DNA of 64,000 bases, from positions 1 through 64,000 of the forward strand of contig NC_019963.1 in NCBI RefSeq assembly GCF_000230735.2. The letters are read 5' to 3'. The notes under the pieces are model-generated. The model made no database searches, was not told the origin of the DNA, and worked only from the letters and a program-made list of their open reading frames with translations. How positions within the stretch are numbered: position 1 is the stretch's first letter; the number at the start of each line of letters is the position of its first letter. Positions 16,199 through 24,134 of this stretch are shown here, one piece after another. The translations under genes and the position numbers were made by a program. The DNA comes from Natrinema pellirubrum DSM 15624 (GTDB lineage Archaea; Halobacteriota; Halobacteria; Halobacteriales; Natrialbaceae).

Positions 16199-16350
16199 GA
16201 TTCGCTGGGATTCGTCTCATCTGTGTCTTTCCCAGCTGTTCGCTCATGCCGGTCGTTGTATCGCTCGAGTTCTCGGCCGATGCACTCCAGCGCCGTGACG
16301 GCGCGTTCGATGAGTTGGTACGTGGCCCGCGAGAGTCGGATGTTCTCCAT
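16195..16350 (-). CDS. Small helical protein (51 residues)
   Basis: A 51-residue ORF beginning MENIRLSRATYQLIERAV. Its ATG overlaps the TGA of the upstream DUF6166 gene by one base and its stop overlaps the downstream ATG, so it sits exactly within the operon. The overlaps on both sides are the main evidence that it is translated. Function unknown. Confidence 0.7.
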   Translation of the reverse strand: MENIRLSRATYQLIERAVTALECIGRELERYNDRHERTAGKDTDETNPSES

Positions 16351-17036
16351 CAGATGTCCTCCTCTGGCTCGACGAGATCGTTACTCTCAGCGACGAGTGC
16401 CTGCACGGTTGAAGCAGGATTGTTCTCGACCGGAAGTGTTCGATGGTCGAGTGGGGCGGGATACGCCCGGTCCCCCTGCGCACAAAGTATGATCAACCAC
16501 TCCTCGCTCCCTTCGGCGAGGACGACGTAGTGGTCGATATCCCGACGTTGGAAGACTGTCCGATCTGTCCGGCTCACCGCACTCCAGTTCGCCGGTAGTG
16601 ACGATGACGGCGTCCCACCATCTGGCGTGAGTGCTCGGTACTCTTCGAATTCAGCGAGTGCCGCCTCGATATCCTCCCCGGTGAGGTGCCAGCAGTCGGC
16701 CGGGCCATCACACACCAGCTGACTGACCACGTCGTTGCGGAACTGGATGTAGTGATGCTGGGCGACAGTTTCGTCGTCGGTATAATCGAGGAGGAGCGCA
16801 CAGGCGAGCTGTGCCGGTCCGCTCCCGACGTAGCCCCAGTCGAATCCCGCCGGGCTATGCCGCACGAGACCGAGACTTTGATGGGGGGAGAGGCGTTCGT
16901 GTGCGGTGAGGTTCAGGACAACTGGCGTTCCGTCGACACGCATCCCGACGTACTCGACGCGGTCTGTACTCGCCTGACATCGCTCATCCGTATCCTGTAC
17001 GACTGCTCGTGGGTCGGTAGTCGAATTCGTCTCCAT
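16350..17036 (-). CDS. DUF6166-domain protein (long form)
   Basis: A 228-residue protein. The N-terminal 125 residues hold the DUF6166-type domain: RVEYVGMRVDGTPVV, SPAGFDWGYVGSGPAQLACA and LLDYTDDETVAQHHY. A second domain of about 95 residues follows (ending LAEGSEEWLIILCAQGDRAYP). It is a paralogue of 18103-18504, which carries the first domain only. First gene of the trio ending at 15662; palindrome H7 is 32 bases upstream. Function unknown. Confidence 0.75.
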   Translation of the reverse strand: METNSTTDPRAVVQDTDERCQASTDRVEYVGMRVDGTPVVLNLTAHERLSPHQSLGLVRHSPAGFDWGYVGSGPAQLACALLLDYTDDETVAQHHYIQFRNDVVSQLVCDGPADCWHLTGEDIEAALAEFEEYRALTPDGGTPSSSLPANWSAVSRTDRTVFQRRDIDHYVVLAEGSEEWLIILCAQGDRAYPAPLDHRTLPVENNPASTVQALVAESNDLVEPEEDI

Positions 17037-17067
17037 CGGTTGAATGCGGGCGTTCGGATTCCCCGCA

Positions 17068-17088
17068 CCCCTGCTGGGGGTCGAAAAA
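17068..17088 (-). promoter_or_regulatory. Leader palindrome H7
   Basis: CCCC (17068-17071) TGCT GGGG (17076-17079), then A5 at 17084-17088. Confidence 0.65.
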
Positions 17089-17176
17089 CCACCACCGGCT
17101 ATTAGACCCTCAACGTCGCTTCAAAGTTAGAATTCAGTATAACAATTCATCAGACAACCAACTGATAGAGGCAAGC

Positions 17177-17476
17177 CTATTCTTCGAAGAGACAGCGAGC
17201 GGCTGCATCGTCGCCAGCGAGGGTCTGCTGATCCTCGTCCGTATCAGCGAAGAGTGTTGACTGATCTCCCTCGGATGTTTGCTCAACTTCGGGTCGATCG
17301 TCGACGCCGAACTCACACGCCTCGGGCTGATCAAGACGTGAATCCCGGTCACGATGATCCACGTCAGCGCCGAAGTCCTCAAGCGAGGTCTCGACGCTTG
17401 TTTCGGTTACTTCGAGTTGGCCATCGTCACCGAATGCGGTCTGTCGTTGAATCTCGATCTCTGGTCGATCGCTCAT
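17177..17476 (-). CDS. Hypothetical acidic protein
   Basis: A 99-residue strongly acidic, repetitive-looking protein (DRPEIEIQRQTAFGDDGQLE; later DDRPEVEQTSEGDQSTLFAD). It is probably disordered. The ATG at 17476 is preferred over a TTG at 17533 inside the upstream gene, because palindrome H8 lies between them. Confidence 0.55.
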   Translation of the reverse strand: MSDRPEIEIQRQTAFGDDGQLEVTETSVETSLEDFGADVDHRDRDSRLDQPEACEFGVDDRPEVEQTSEGDQSTLFADTDEDQQTLAGDDAAARCLFEE

Positions 17477-17483
17477 CTGGATT

Positions 17484-17505
17484 GAGCCTCCACCCACCGA
17501 GGCTC
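17484..17505 (-). promoter_or_regulatory. Leader palindrome H8
   Basis: GAGCCTC (17484-17490) pairs perfectly with GAGGCTC (17499-17505). The usual A-tract is weak here. Confidence 0.5.
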
Positions 17506-17529
17506 CGACAGACACCTCCGGGCGTTGGG

Positions 17530-17751
17530 TCAATCGTCTTGTGCGCGGAGTTCGCTGGCCCGCTGTTCAAGCTGGCGGAGGATCTGGACCCGTTGCTGAT
17601 TCGCGTTCTCGTAGGCGACGCAGGCTCGCAGCGTCTCCATATTGTTGATCGTCACGATACCAGCGTTGATGAGTCGCGTATTCGATGGCTCGAGCCGTTG
17701 TTCTGGCGAAAGATCGCTTGCGTCTGTTGTTTGACCGTCTGGATTGCTCAC
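17530..17751 (-). CDS. Small helical plasmid protein, paralogue of 11589-11804
   Basis: A 73-residue protein starting with GTG. RLEPSNTRLINAGI, METLRACVAYENANQ and QILRQLEQRASELR match the paralogue at 11589-11804 almost residue for residue. It ends in a charged tail. Palindrome H9 is nine bases upstream. Function unknown. Confidence 0.75.
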   Translation of the reverse strand: MSNPDGQTTDASDLSPEQRLEPSNTRLINAGIVTINNMETLRACVAYENANQQRVQILRQLEQRASELRAQDD

Positions 17752-17759
17752 TGATGATC

Positions 17760-17788
17760 GCCTCCGTCACTGCTGAGGCGACAAAAAA
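17760..17788 (-). promoter_or_regulatory. Leader palindrome H9
   Basis: CGCCTC (17760-17765) pairs with GAGGCG (17775-17780); A6 at 17783-17788. Confidence 0.65.
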
Positions 17789-17800
17789 CAGCCCCCGCCG

Positions 17801-18079
17801 TTACTCGTCTTCTTCCTCGGGTTGGATCTGGCGGGCGTCCTCAGCGAGATCGTGGATGTACTCCCGAAGAATCTCCATGTCCTCGCGAGCGTCTTCGAGA
17901 GTCTTGCCTTTCGCTTTGGCCACGATTTTGTCCTGATCGCGGGTGCCCGTCCCGCGAGTAAGCTTCACGGTGAGGGAGACGCCGACGTCACTGCGTTCGA
18001 CGTACTCCGTTCGTGTCGTCTGTTCACTGGCTGCGGTCGATTCGTCATCCGCACGAGATGGTTGGGTATGTTCTGACAT
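17801..18079 (-). CDS. DUF7389-like small protein
   Basis: A 92-residue protein. The core YVERSDVGVSLTVKLTRGTG followed by a basic patch and LEDAREDMEILREYIHDLAED resembles a haloarchaeal plasmid family I recall as DUF7389. One beta hairpin and one long helix are likely. It follows the DUF6166 gene after 23 bases, so it is probably in the same transcript. Confidence 0.7.
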   Translation of the reverse strand: MSEHTQPSRADDESTAASEQTTRTEYVERSDVGVSLTVKLTRGTGTRDQDKIVAKAKGKTLEDAREDMEILREYIHDLAEDARQIQPEEEDE

Positions 18080-18102
18080 GGGTTACCTTCGGTGATTGAT
18101 AT

Positions 18103-18504
18103 TCAGATGGACGGTGCAACCGGCTCTCTGGATGGTTCGTGAAGGATTGCGTCGATCTCGGGTCCGGTGAGTCGCCAGCGTCCAGCAGACCCAGCACAGT
18201 CCAGTTGGCTCACGACCTCGGTTTTGAATGCCTGGTAGTGGTCGAGGGCGAACGCTTCGTCACCTGTGTAGTCGAGGAGGAGTGCGAGCGCGAGTTGTGC
18301 CGGACCACTACCACCATATCCCCATTCGAATCCCGAGGGACTGTGATTCACCAGCGCGAGACTCCGCTCTGGTGTGAGCCGTTCTTGGCCGGGACGTTTC
18401 TCAACGATAGCCTGCCCGCTCTGCCGATACCCGACGTAGGCGATGTCGCAGTCGCTCGCTGGGTGTGTCTGTTCAATCGAGTGTGTGTCGCTAGGTCTAC
18501 TCAT
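18103..18504 (-). CDS. DUF6166-domain protein (short form)
   Basis: A 133-residue single-domain protein: CDIAYVGYRQSGQAIVEKRP, SPSGFEWGYGGSGPAQLALA and LLDYTGDEAFALDHYQAFK. It is a paralogue of the N-terminal domain of 16350-17036. Palindrome H10 lies 37 bases upstream. Function unknown. Confidence 0.8.
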   Translation of the reverse strand: MSRPSDTHSIEQTHPASDCDIAYVGYRQSGQAIVEKRPGQERLTPERSLALVNHSPSGFEWGYGGSGPAQLALALLLDYTGDEAFALDHYQAFKTEVVSQLDCAGSAGRWRLTGPEIDAILHEPSREPVAPSI

Positions 18505-18540
18505 TGGTCTGTTCGGGAGCTACTCGTTCGAGCACCCCCG

Positions 18541-18561
18541 CACCCCTCAGGGGGTGAAAAA
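18541..18561 (-). promoter_or_regulatory. Leader palindrome H10
   Basis: CACCCC (18541-18546) TCAG... GGGGTG (18551-18556), A5 at 18557-18561. Confidence 0.7.
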
Positions 18562-18583
18562 CAGTCACAGGGACTGCTTGCCC

Positions 18584-18979
18584 CTACGCGAGATGGGAGA
18601 TATCGGCTGGTTCGTCGACCTCATCGAATTCACCACGCTCGACCGGCTGCCAGTCATCGCCGGGTGCTGGACTCCACCAGTCGACCTCGTAGGCACCCGG
18701 TGCGCCGAGGATCTTCACCCGTGCCGACCCATCGGGTAGATCGCGACGGAGCTTTTCGTCGACGTGGAGGTTCCACGTTGAGTGGGTGTCGAAGCAGGCG
18801 AGCACGGCCTCCTCGTAGCCGCGTGTCTCTCGGGATTCTTGGAGTTCGACCTGTGTGTTGCAGTTCTTGCAGAACACACCTTCGAACGGAATGTGACTGA
18901 ATATCTCGTGCCCGCAGACGGGACACCAGAGGAACTCGAACAGTGCTTCGCTGTGGCGGTCGATGACTTCCAGACTCAT
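18584..18979 (-). CDS. DUF7567-like zinc-ribbon protein
   Basis: A 131-residue protein. WCPVCGHEIF followed 16 residues later by FCKNCNT gives a four-Cys zinc ribbon near the N-terminus. The C-terminal half (DLPDGSARVKILGAPGAYEV) is unrecognised. I start it at MSLEVIDRHSEALFEF (ATG 18979); the longer frame crosses palindrome H11. The family name is from memory. Function unknown. Confidence 0.75.
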   Translation of the reverse strand: MSLEVIDRHSEALFEFLWCPVCGHEIFSHIPFEGVFCKNCNTQVELQESRETRGYEEAVLACFDTHSTWNLHVDEKLRRDLPDGSARVKILGAPGAYEVDWWSPAPGDDWQPVERGEFDEVDEPADISHLA

Positions 18980-19003
18980 CTGTGAATCTGGCCCGATTGA
19001 GAC

Positions 19004-19030
19004 GGGCCACCCATTCCGGCCCAAAATAAA
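19004..19030 (-). promoter_or_regulatory. Leader palindrome H11
   Basis: GGGCC (19004-19008) pairs with GGCCC (19018-19022), then AAAATAAA. A second GCCC...GGGC pair overlaps it (18991-19007). Confidence 0.6.
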
Positions 19031-19056
19031 CGTCACCGCAGATACGCTCCTATCAA

Positions 19057-19422
19057 TCAGCGCTCGGCGCCGTACACGATTCGCGAGGATGTTTCGTACC
19101 CACAGTTCCGACACTCGACCCAGCGCTGAACCTTCGCACCGTCAGCCGTTTTCCCACCGATTGCTATATCGCTGTTCGGACACTCGGGACAACTCAGTTC
19201 GGGCGCTGGCCGGTCACGGAGCTCGTCACGGAACGATTTCGCGTCTTTCGTCTCGTACCCCCGCGACCACACTGGGTAGCCGTCGACGAGGATTACGCCA
19301 CGCCACTTGTAGCGGTACGAATCCGGTGCTCGGTGTAAGACCGCCCGAGCGCCGGTCTCGGTATTCCGGTATGCGAGTGTGGGCGTGCGGCTCTCGCGTT
19401 TCCAATTTGTGATCCGGGACAT
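19057..19422 (-). CDS. DUF7568-like zinc-ribbon protein
   Basis: A 121-residue protein. The N-terminal 70 residues are basic and beta-rich (YRYKWRGVILVDGYPVWSRG). The C-terminal part carries SCPECPNSDI and VECRNCGYE, a four-Cys zinc ribbon. Its start is three bases from the stop of the gene at 19426-19917, so it is in that operon. The family name is from memory. Function unknown. Confidence 0.75.
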   Translation of the reverse strand: MSRITNWKRESRTPTLAYRNTETGARAVLHRAPDSYRYKWRGVILVDGYPVWSRGYETKDAKSFRDELRDRPAPELSCPECPNSDIAIGGKTADGAKVQRWVECRNCGYETSSRIVYGAER

Positions 19423-19425
19423 CTG

Positions 19426-19917
19426 TTAGAAGTGGACGTCGGCGGGCACGATCCAGAGCTCCTCGCTCTCCTCCAGCACTCGATCCAGCTGCTCGCGATG
19501 ACGGATCCCGTTCGCATATTCGTTGTACAGGAAGATCGTTGGCCCGTCGTAGGCGCCAACCTGGTGGAAGGCGTGCCGAGCGAGATCTTCGTCGCGCATA
19601 ATCTCCTCGTCGGAGAGCTCGTCGATGGCCTCTTTCACCCGGTCGAGATTCCGCTCGAACTCCTCTTTCGTCGCCTCCCAGCCACGCTCAAGCAGGTCTT
19701 GGCCGGCATCGGAGTCGACGGGGGCTGCAGTCGGCAATTCACCCCATCGCGCCTTCCCCGCAACGGACGTGTCCTCCTCATCGAACGTCACGTGGTAGTC
19801 GAAGACTGCGCCGGCGTGTGGGTCCGCGCCGACCAGGCGGTCGAACACCGACTTTCCGCTGGCCAGTGCGTCGTCGTGGGTCGATTCTTCTACCAGAGCG
19901 TAAATTACCATGTGCAT
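19426..19917 (-). CDS. Hypothetical plasmid protein
   Basis: A 163-residue protein starting MHMVIYALVEEST; a start two codons later is possible. FDYHVTFDEED and AVFDYH indicate an alpha/beta fold in the first half; the second half is helical (LERGWEATKEEFERNLDRVK). No family is recognised. The long upstream extension is rejected because palindrome H12 lies in it. Confidence 0.7.
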   Translation of the reverse strand: MHMVIYALVEESTHDDALASGKSVFDRLVGADPHAGAVFDYHVTFDEEDTSVAGKARWGELPTAAPVDSDAGQDLLERGWEATKEEFERNLDRVKEAIDELSDEEIMRDEDLARHAFHQVGAYDGPTIFLYNEYANGIRHREQLDRVLEESEELWIVPADVHF

Positions 19918-19972
19918 CTCGAACACCTCGAAACGCCGACGCACCGGGAGTGGTTGATCGTTCGCTCCTGCT

Positions 19973-20003
19973 GCGCCGGCACCCATCGCCGGCGCTCGAA
20001 AAA
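19973..20003 (-). promoter_or_regulatory. Leader palindrome H12
   Basis: GCGCCGGC (19973-19980) pairs over eight bases with GCCGGCGC (19988-19995), then A5 at 19999-20003. This is one of the longest perfect stems of the set. Confidence 0.7.
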
Positions 20004-20024
20004 CCCTGATCTAGCGGTCGATTC

Positions 20025-20447
20025 TTAGGACTCGTTCGTTCGATCGACTGTGATGGTCAGGTTTCCGGACTCGTAGTCAGCTTCGAAGTCGACGGTGAAC
20101 GCATCCGAGTCATATGCGGCGTGGTAGGCGCGGTGACGCCTTAGCGAGCCCGTCGCCTTGAAGTGGAAGAACGCAGCCGACGTGTAGGGCTTACTCTGCG
20201 TCTCGATTTGCGTCTCAACTGACGCCGGAAGTGCAATCTGTGGCGTGTCGGTGTCAATACTCGCAGCGAACTCCTTCGCTTCCTCGACGGTCGCCTGTGA
20301 ATGTGCGGGCGTCTCGCCAGTGAGCACGTTCACCGGTGTCTCCGTCTCATCGGTGAACAGGACATCGTGGAAGGTGCGCGTCCCGAGGACTGCGTCGGGA
20401 TCTAACTCGCAATCGTGGAATGGATCGTCGTCTGAATTCTCGGGCAT
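20025..20447 (-). CDS. Hypothetical plasmid protein
   Basis: A 140-residue acidic protein. The C-terminal half is beta-rich (YTSAAFFHFKATGSLRRHRA, then DAFTVDFEADYESGNLTITV). I prefer the ATG at 20447; a TTG at 20462 would add five residues. Last of the small-gene block before the metal ATPase. Function unknown. Confidence 0.6.
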   Translation of the reverse strand: MPENSDDDPFHDCELDPDAVLGTRTFHDVLFTDETETPVNVLTGETPAHSQATVEEAKEFAASIDTDTPQIALPASVETQIETQSKPYTSAAFFHFKATGSLRRHRAYHAAYDSDAFTVDFEADYESGNLTITVDRTNES

Positions 20448-20455
20448 CAAATCAC

Positions 20456-20473
20456 GAGCCAACGGTGGGGCTC
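20456..20473 (-). promoter_or_regulatory. Leader palindrome H13 (weak)
   Basis: GAGCC (20456-20460) pairs with GGCTC (20469-20473), nine bases before the start at 20447. No A-tract is present. Confidence 0.4.
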
Positions 20474-20568
20474 AGTCCTTTCTGCCCCAGACAAACCACA
20501 ACTAGTCTCGATGTAGCGGAGGTAAGTCCCGAAAGAAGAGCGTCCTGCCCGCACTTCCCGCCGCAGAA

Positions 20569-22941
20569 TCAGGCGTCGATGATTCGATCGGGCTCGATTC
20601 GTGACAACCGCATCGCGTTCCCGGTGACGCCGAGGCTCATCCCCATATCTCCGACAACGACTGCCAGCGCAACGCTGACCAGGCCCAGCGGCACGCCTAA
20701 CGCGAGCAGAAGCTTCACGCCGAGGCTCGCCCAGATGTTCTGCCGGATCACGCCGTTGGCCGTATGCGACAGGTCGTACAGGTACGGGAGTTTCCCGATG
20801 TCGTCGCCCATCAACGCAATATCAGCCGTTTCGAGGGCGGTGTCGGTGCCCGCCGCGCCCATCGCGATGCCGACCTCCGCAGTGGCCAGCGCGGGGGCGT
20901 CATTGATGCCGTCGCCGACCATCGCGACCTCCCCGTACTCCGCCTGTAACTCCTCGACTGCGTCGACCTTCTCGTCGGGTAGGAGTTCGGCGCGATATTC
21001 ATCGACACCGACCTGCTCGGCGATGGCGCGGGCGGTGCCCTCGTTGTCCCCGGTCAGCATCACCACGCGCTCGACGCCCAGCTCGTGCAGGCGTTCGACA
21101 GCCCGCTTCGAGGCCGGGCGCACCTCGTCGGCGATGGCGATTGCACCCAGCAGTTCCGACTCCGTCCCGACGATAACGACCGTCTTGCCCTCCCGCTCCA
21201 GTGAGGTGAGCGCGTCCTCGGCGAACGCCCCGTCGTCGGCCTCGGTCGCCTCTTCCGCCACGACGCCGCCGTCTGTCTCGCGGCGTGCTCGAGCGAGGTC
21301 GAAGCCCAGCTCCTCGAAGAGCGCGGGCTTGCCCGCATAGTACGTCTCGCCGTCGATCTCGCCCCGGATGCCCTTCCCCGTGAGGCTCTCGAAGCCACTC
21401 GGGTCGGGCAGGTCGCCCACGCCCGCCTCCTCAGCACGGGCGAGAATCGCCGCAGCGATGGGGTGCTCACTGCGCCGCTCCAGCCCGGCGGCGCGACGGA
21501 GCAGATCATCCTCAGTGGTGTCGCCGACCGGGACGACATCGGTGACGGCGAGTTCGCCCTTCGTGAGCGTCCCCGTCTTGTCGAGCGCGACGGCATCGAC
21601 TTCGCCCATCGCTTCGAGGTAGTTGCCGCCCTTGATCAGGACGCCGTTCTTCGCGGCGCTGGTGATGCCCGACACCACCGAGACGGGTGTGGAGATGACG
21701 AACGCACAGGGGCAGGCGATTACCAGCAGGGTGAGCCCGCGGATGAACCAGGTCTGCCAGTCGCCGGCGAAAGTGAACCCGTACCCGGCCACGTCCACCG
21801 AGATGGGGTCGGCGATAACCAGCGGCGGGATAGCGGCGGTCAGGATTGCCAGCACGACGACGAGGGGTGTGTAGTAGCCGGAGAAGCGGTCGACGAACTG
21901 CTCAGACTCGGTCTTCTTCGCCTGTGCGCCCTGTACCATCTCGATGATGCGCGAGAGCGTCGAATCGCCAGCGGTCGAGGTGACCTCTACCTCGAGGTAC
22001 CCCTCTTCGTTGATCGCGCCGGCGTAGACCTCGTCGCCGGCAGTCTTGTCGACGGGGACGCTCTCGCCCGTGATCGGCGACTGGTCGACTGCACTCTCGC
22101 CGTCGATGACCGTTCCGTCGAGCGGAATCTTGTCGCCGGGGCGGACGACGACGGTCTCGCCAACGTCGACCTCCTCGGCGGGAACGGTCACTTCCTCACC
22201 ATCGCGAAGGACGGTCGCCTCGTCGGGCGAGAGTTCCATCAGCTCGCGCAGGGAGTCCCGTGCCCTGTCCATCGCGTAGTCCTCGAGCAGCTCGGCGATG
22301 CTGAATAGGACGGCCAGCGTGGCGGCCTCGACGAAGTAGCCGATACCGGTCGCCGCGATGATCGCCGTCCCCATCAGCAGGTCGATGTCGAGGCTTCGGT
22401 TCTTCGCGGAGTAGTACCCGCTACGGACGACGGGGATGCCGCTGGCGGCGACGGCGCCGAGGAACAGGACATCTGCGATGTGGAGCGGGTACTCGAGGAC
22501 GCTCGCCACCGTGACGTTCTGTCCGGTGAGGAGGAATTCGAAGAGGAGGCCGAGCGTGACGAACGCCGCGCCGAGCCACGTCTTCTTCGCGCGAGGACTC
22601 GTCCAGACCTCCGATGGTGGCGCGATGTCGACGCCGTCGGTCGCCTGGTTGTCCTCATCATCGCCCTCAGCGTCCGAGCCCCCGACGACCTCGTAGCCGG
22701 CGCCTTCAATCGCCTTGATTACGTCGGCTTCGCTAGTCCGATCAGGGTCGTACGTGACGTTGGCCGTGCCGGTGGTCGGCTGGAGCGTGGCGTCAGTAAT
22801 GCCGTCGACACGCTGGAGGCTCTTGTCCACCTTTTGGGCGCAAGAGGGACAGTCCATCTCGGGAACGGCGAGGCGGGCGGTCAGCTCACGTCGCTGTCCG
22901 CCGCCGCTCGTTTCTCCTGCTGCGTCCGGATTCTCTGTCAT
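20569..22941 (-). CDS. zntA: Zn2+/Cd2+/Pb2+-type P1B ATPase
   Basis: A 790-residue heavy-metal exporter. There is one N-terminal HMA domain (EMDCPSCAQKV, Cys31 and Cys34). TGES is the actuator motif. ACPCAFVISTPVSVVSG is the transmembrane CPC signature in the form typical of the zinc/cadmium/lead branch. DKTGTLTKG is the phosphorylation site, SEHPIA holds the nucleotide-domain HP, and MVGDGINDAPALA is the hinge. I start at MTENPDAAGE (ATG 22941). The substrate class is inferred from the CPC and HP context. It is followed upstream by a Bat-type regulator. Confidence 0.93.
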   Translation of the reverse strand: MTENPDAAGETSGGGQRRELTARLAVPEMDCPSCAQKVDKSLQRVDGITDATLQPTTGTANVTYDPDRTSEADVIKAIEGAGYEVVGGSDAEGDDEDNQATDGVDIAPPSEVWTSPRAKKTWLGAAFVTLGLLFEFLLTGQNVTVASVLEYPLHIADVLFLGAVAASGIPVVRSGYYSAKNRSLDIDLLMGTAIIAATGIGYFVEAATLAVLFSIAELLEDYAMDRARDSLRELMELSPDEATVLRDGEEVTVPAEEVDVGETVVVRPGDKIPLDGTVIDGESAVDQSPITGESVPVDKTAGDEVYAGAINEEGYLEVEVTSTAGDSTLSRIIEMVQGAQAKKTESEQFVDRFSGYYTPLVVVLAILTAAIPPLVIADPISVDVAGYGFTFAGDWQTWFIRGLTLLVIACPCAFVISTPVSVVSGITSAAKNGVLIKGGNYLEAMGEVDAVALDKTGTLTKGELAVTDVVPVGDTTEDDLLRRAAGLERRSEHPIAAAILARAEEAGVGDLPDPSGFESLTGKGIRGEIDGETYYAGKPALFEELGFDLARARRETDGGVVAEEATEADDGAFAEDALTSLEREGKTVVIVGTESELLGAIAIADEVRPASKRAVERLHELGVERVVMLTGDNEGTARAIAEQVGVDEYRAELLPDEKVDAVEELQAEYGEVAMVGDGINDAPALATAEVGIAMGAAGTDTALETADIALMGDDIGKLPYLYDLSHTANGVIRQNIWASLGVKLLLALGVPLGLVSVALAVVVGDMGMSLGVTGNAMRLSRIEPDRIIDA

Positions 22942-23001
22942 TACCTCACGGTAGGAGTGGGAGTTCCATATGTCTTTGTTGGAATATTCCAACTGCGGCC
23001 C

Positions 23002-23751
23002 TCAGTGCGATGCCAGCCGTTCTTCCGCTACCCGCTCGCCGGCGACATGTTGCTTCGCCAAATGTTCTTCCGCCCGACGGAGTCGGTAGGTGAGTGTTGA
23101 CCGTGGCACGTCGAGATGCTCGGCGAGTTCGCCGACGTCGACCTCGCGGGGTGACTCGTAGTAGCCGTGTTCGACAGCGGCCTGGAGTGCGGCCTCCTGT
23201 GCTGGCGGCAGGCCGCTCGGTGTCCCGTCGCCTCCCCCAGCTGATGTCGTCGTATCCGCGGTGCGGAGCATCTCCATCTGGGCGCATTCCCCGACGGCAA
23301 CCCCGAGGGAATCGAAGAACGCCGCCACATCGCCCTCGTCGGAGTGAATGAGCCGCCACGTGTAGTGGCGGCCCTCGTGACGGGTCTCGAACAGCACACC
23401 GTCGCCGAGGTGGTCGCGGGCGATGTGGGGGACTGAGGCACAGGCAGGGGTCCGCTCCCAGTCGGAGTAGAGGATGAGCGTGTCGTCCGTGCGGTCGAGG
23501 ACACGGGTGGTCTGGGTTGCGCCGCAGTCCTCGGTGGCGAGACAGTCGGCGTAGTAGTCGCTGTTGCGAAACGCGTCCTCGATGGCGTCGAGTGCGTCCG
23601 GAGTGCCGGTGGCATGGTCGACTCGCCAGAGCTGGTCGGCAGTGGCGTGCAGCGAGAGTGAACGAACGCGAGCGTCGGGGTGGTCTGCGAGGGCGTCCGC
23701 CACCCTGTTGCAGCCGGGCTCGTATTCGAGAGCGAAGACGAGTTCGCGCAT
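23002..23751 (-). CDS. Bat-like HTH regulator next to the metal ATPase
   Basis: A 249-residue protein. The N-terminal 170 residues form a sensory region with Cys/His positions (ADCLATEDCGATQ, ACASVPHIA, GECAQ). The C-terminus is an HTH_10 (bacterio-opsin-activator) domain: LQAAVEHGYYESPREVDVGE then LAEHLDVPRSTLTYRLRRAE. It is transcribed towards the ATPase with a 60-base gap, so it probably controls it. Metal sensing through the Cys residues is inferred. The ATG at 23751 is chosen over one at 23784. Confidence 0.82.
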   Translation of the reverse strand: MRELVFALEYEPGCNRVADALADHPDARVRSLSLHATADQLWRVDHATGTPDALDAIEDAFRNSDYYADCLATEDCGATQTTRVLDRTDDTLILYSDWERTPACASVPHIARDHLGDGVLFETRHEGRHYTWRLIHSDEGDVAAFFDSLGVAVGECAQMEMLRTADTTTSAGGGDGTPSGLPPAQEAALQAAVEHGYYESPREVDVGELAEHLDVPRSTLTYRLRRAEEHLAKQHVAGERVAEERLASH

Positions 23752-23812
23752 ACCCCGACTAAGGCCTGCCACGACATAACCCATGGCTTGGGGCGATGTC
23801 TACTGGCGGGTA

Positions 23813-24097
23813 TCAGATCACGTCGTCCGGGTCGTGAACCTCCTGCATTCGCTGTGCTTCGGCCGCGTATTGCTCCTGGAGGTCGGGGTCATCGACCATG
23901 CCAAGATTGCCGGGTTCAGCATCGACTGCTGCTGTCGTATCTCGGACGTCGGTGAAGGACGTGAGTGCGCGTTCCTTCCGATAGTACTGTTCTCCATCGG
24001 GTGTTGCGTAGGTGAGGATGATCAGGTTCTGCTCGTCATCGGAGTACGTCCGTTCGACAAGCCAAACACGAACGTCATCTTCAGACTGATTTGACAT
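23813..24097 (-). CDS. Hypothetical small plasmid protein
   Basis: A 94-residue acidic protein. VRVWLVERTYSDDEQNLIIL and YATPDGEQYYRKERALTSF suggest a small beta-sheet domain; the tail is helical and acidic. It follows the DUF6735-like gene after 37 bases. Function unknown. Confidence 0.7.
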   Translation of the reverse strand: MSNQSEDDVRVWLVERTYSDDEQNLIILTYATPDGEQYYRKERALTSFTDVRDTTAAVDAEPGNLGMVDDPDLQEQYAAEAQRMQEVHDPDDVI

Positions 24098-24134
24098 ACT
24101 TAGACGTCCCCCGATATCCACTAAGGGATTGGTG

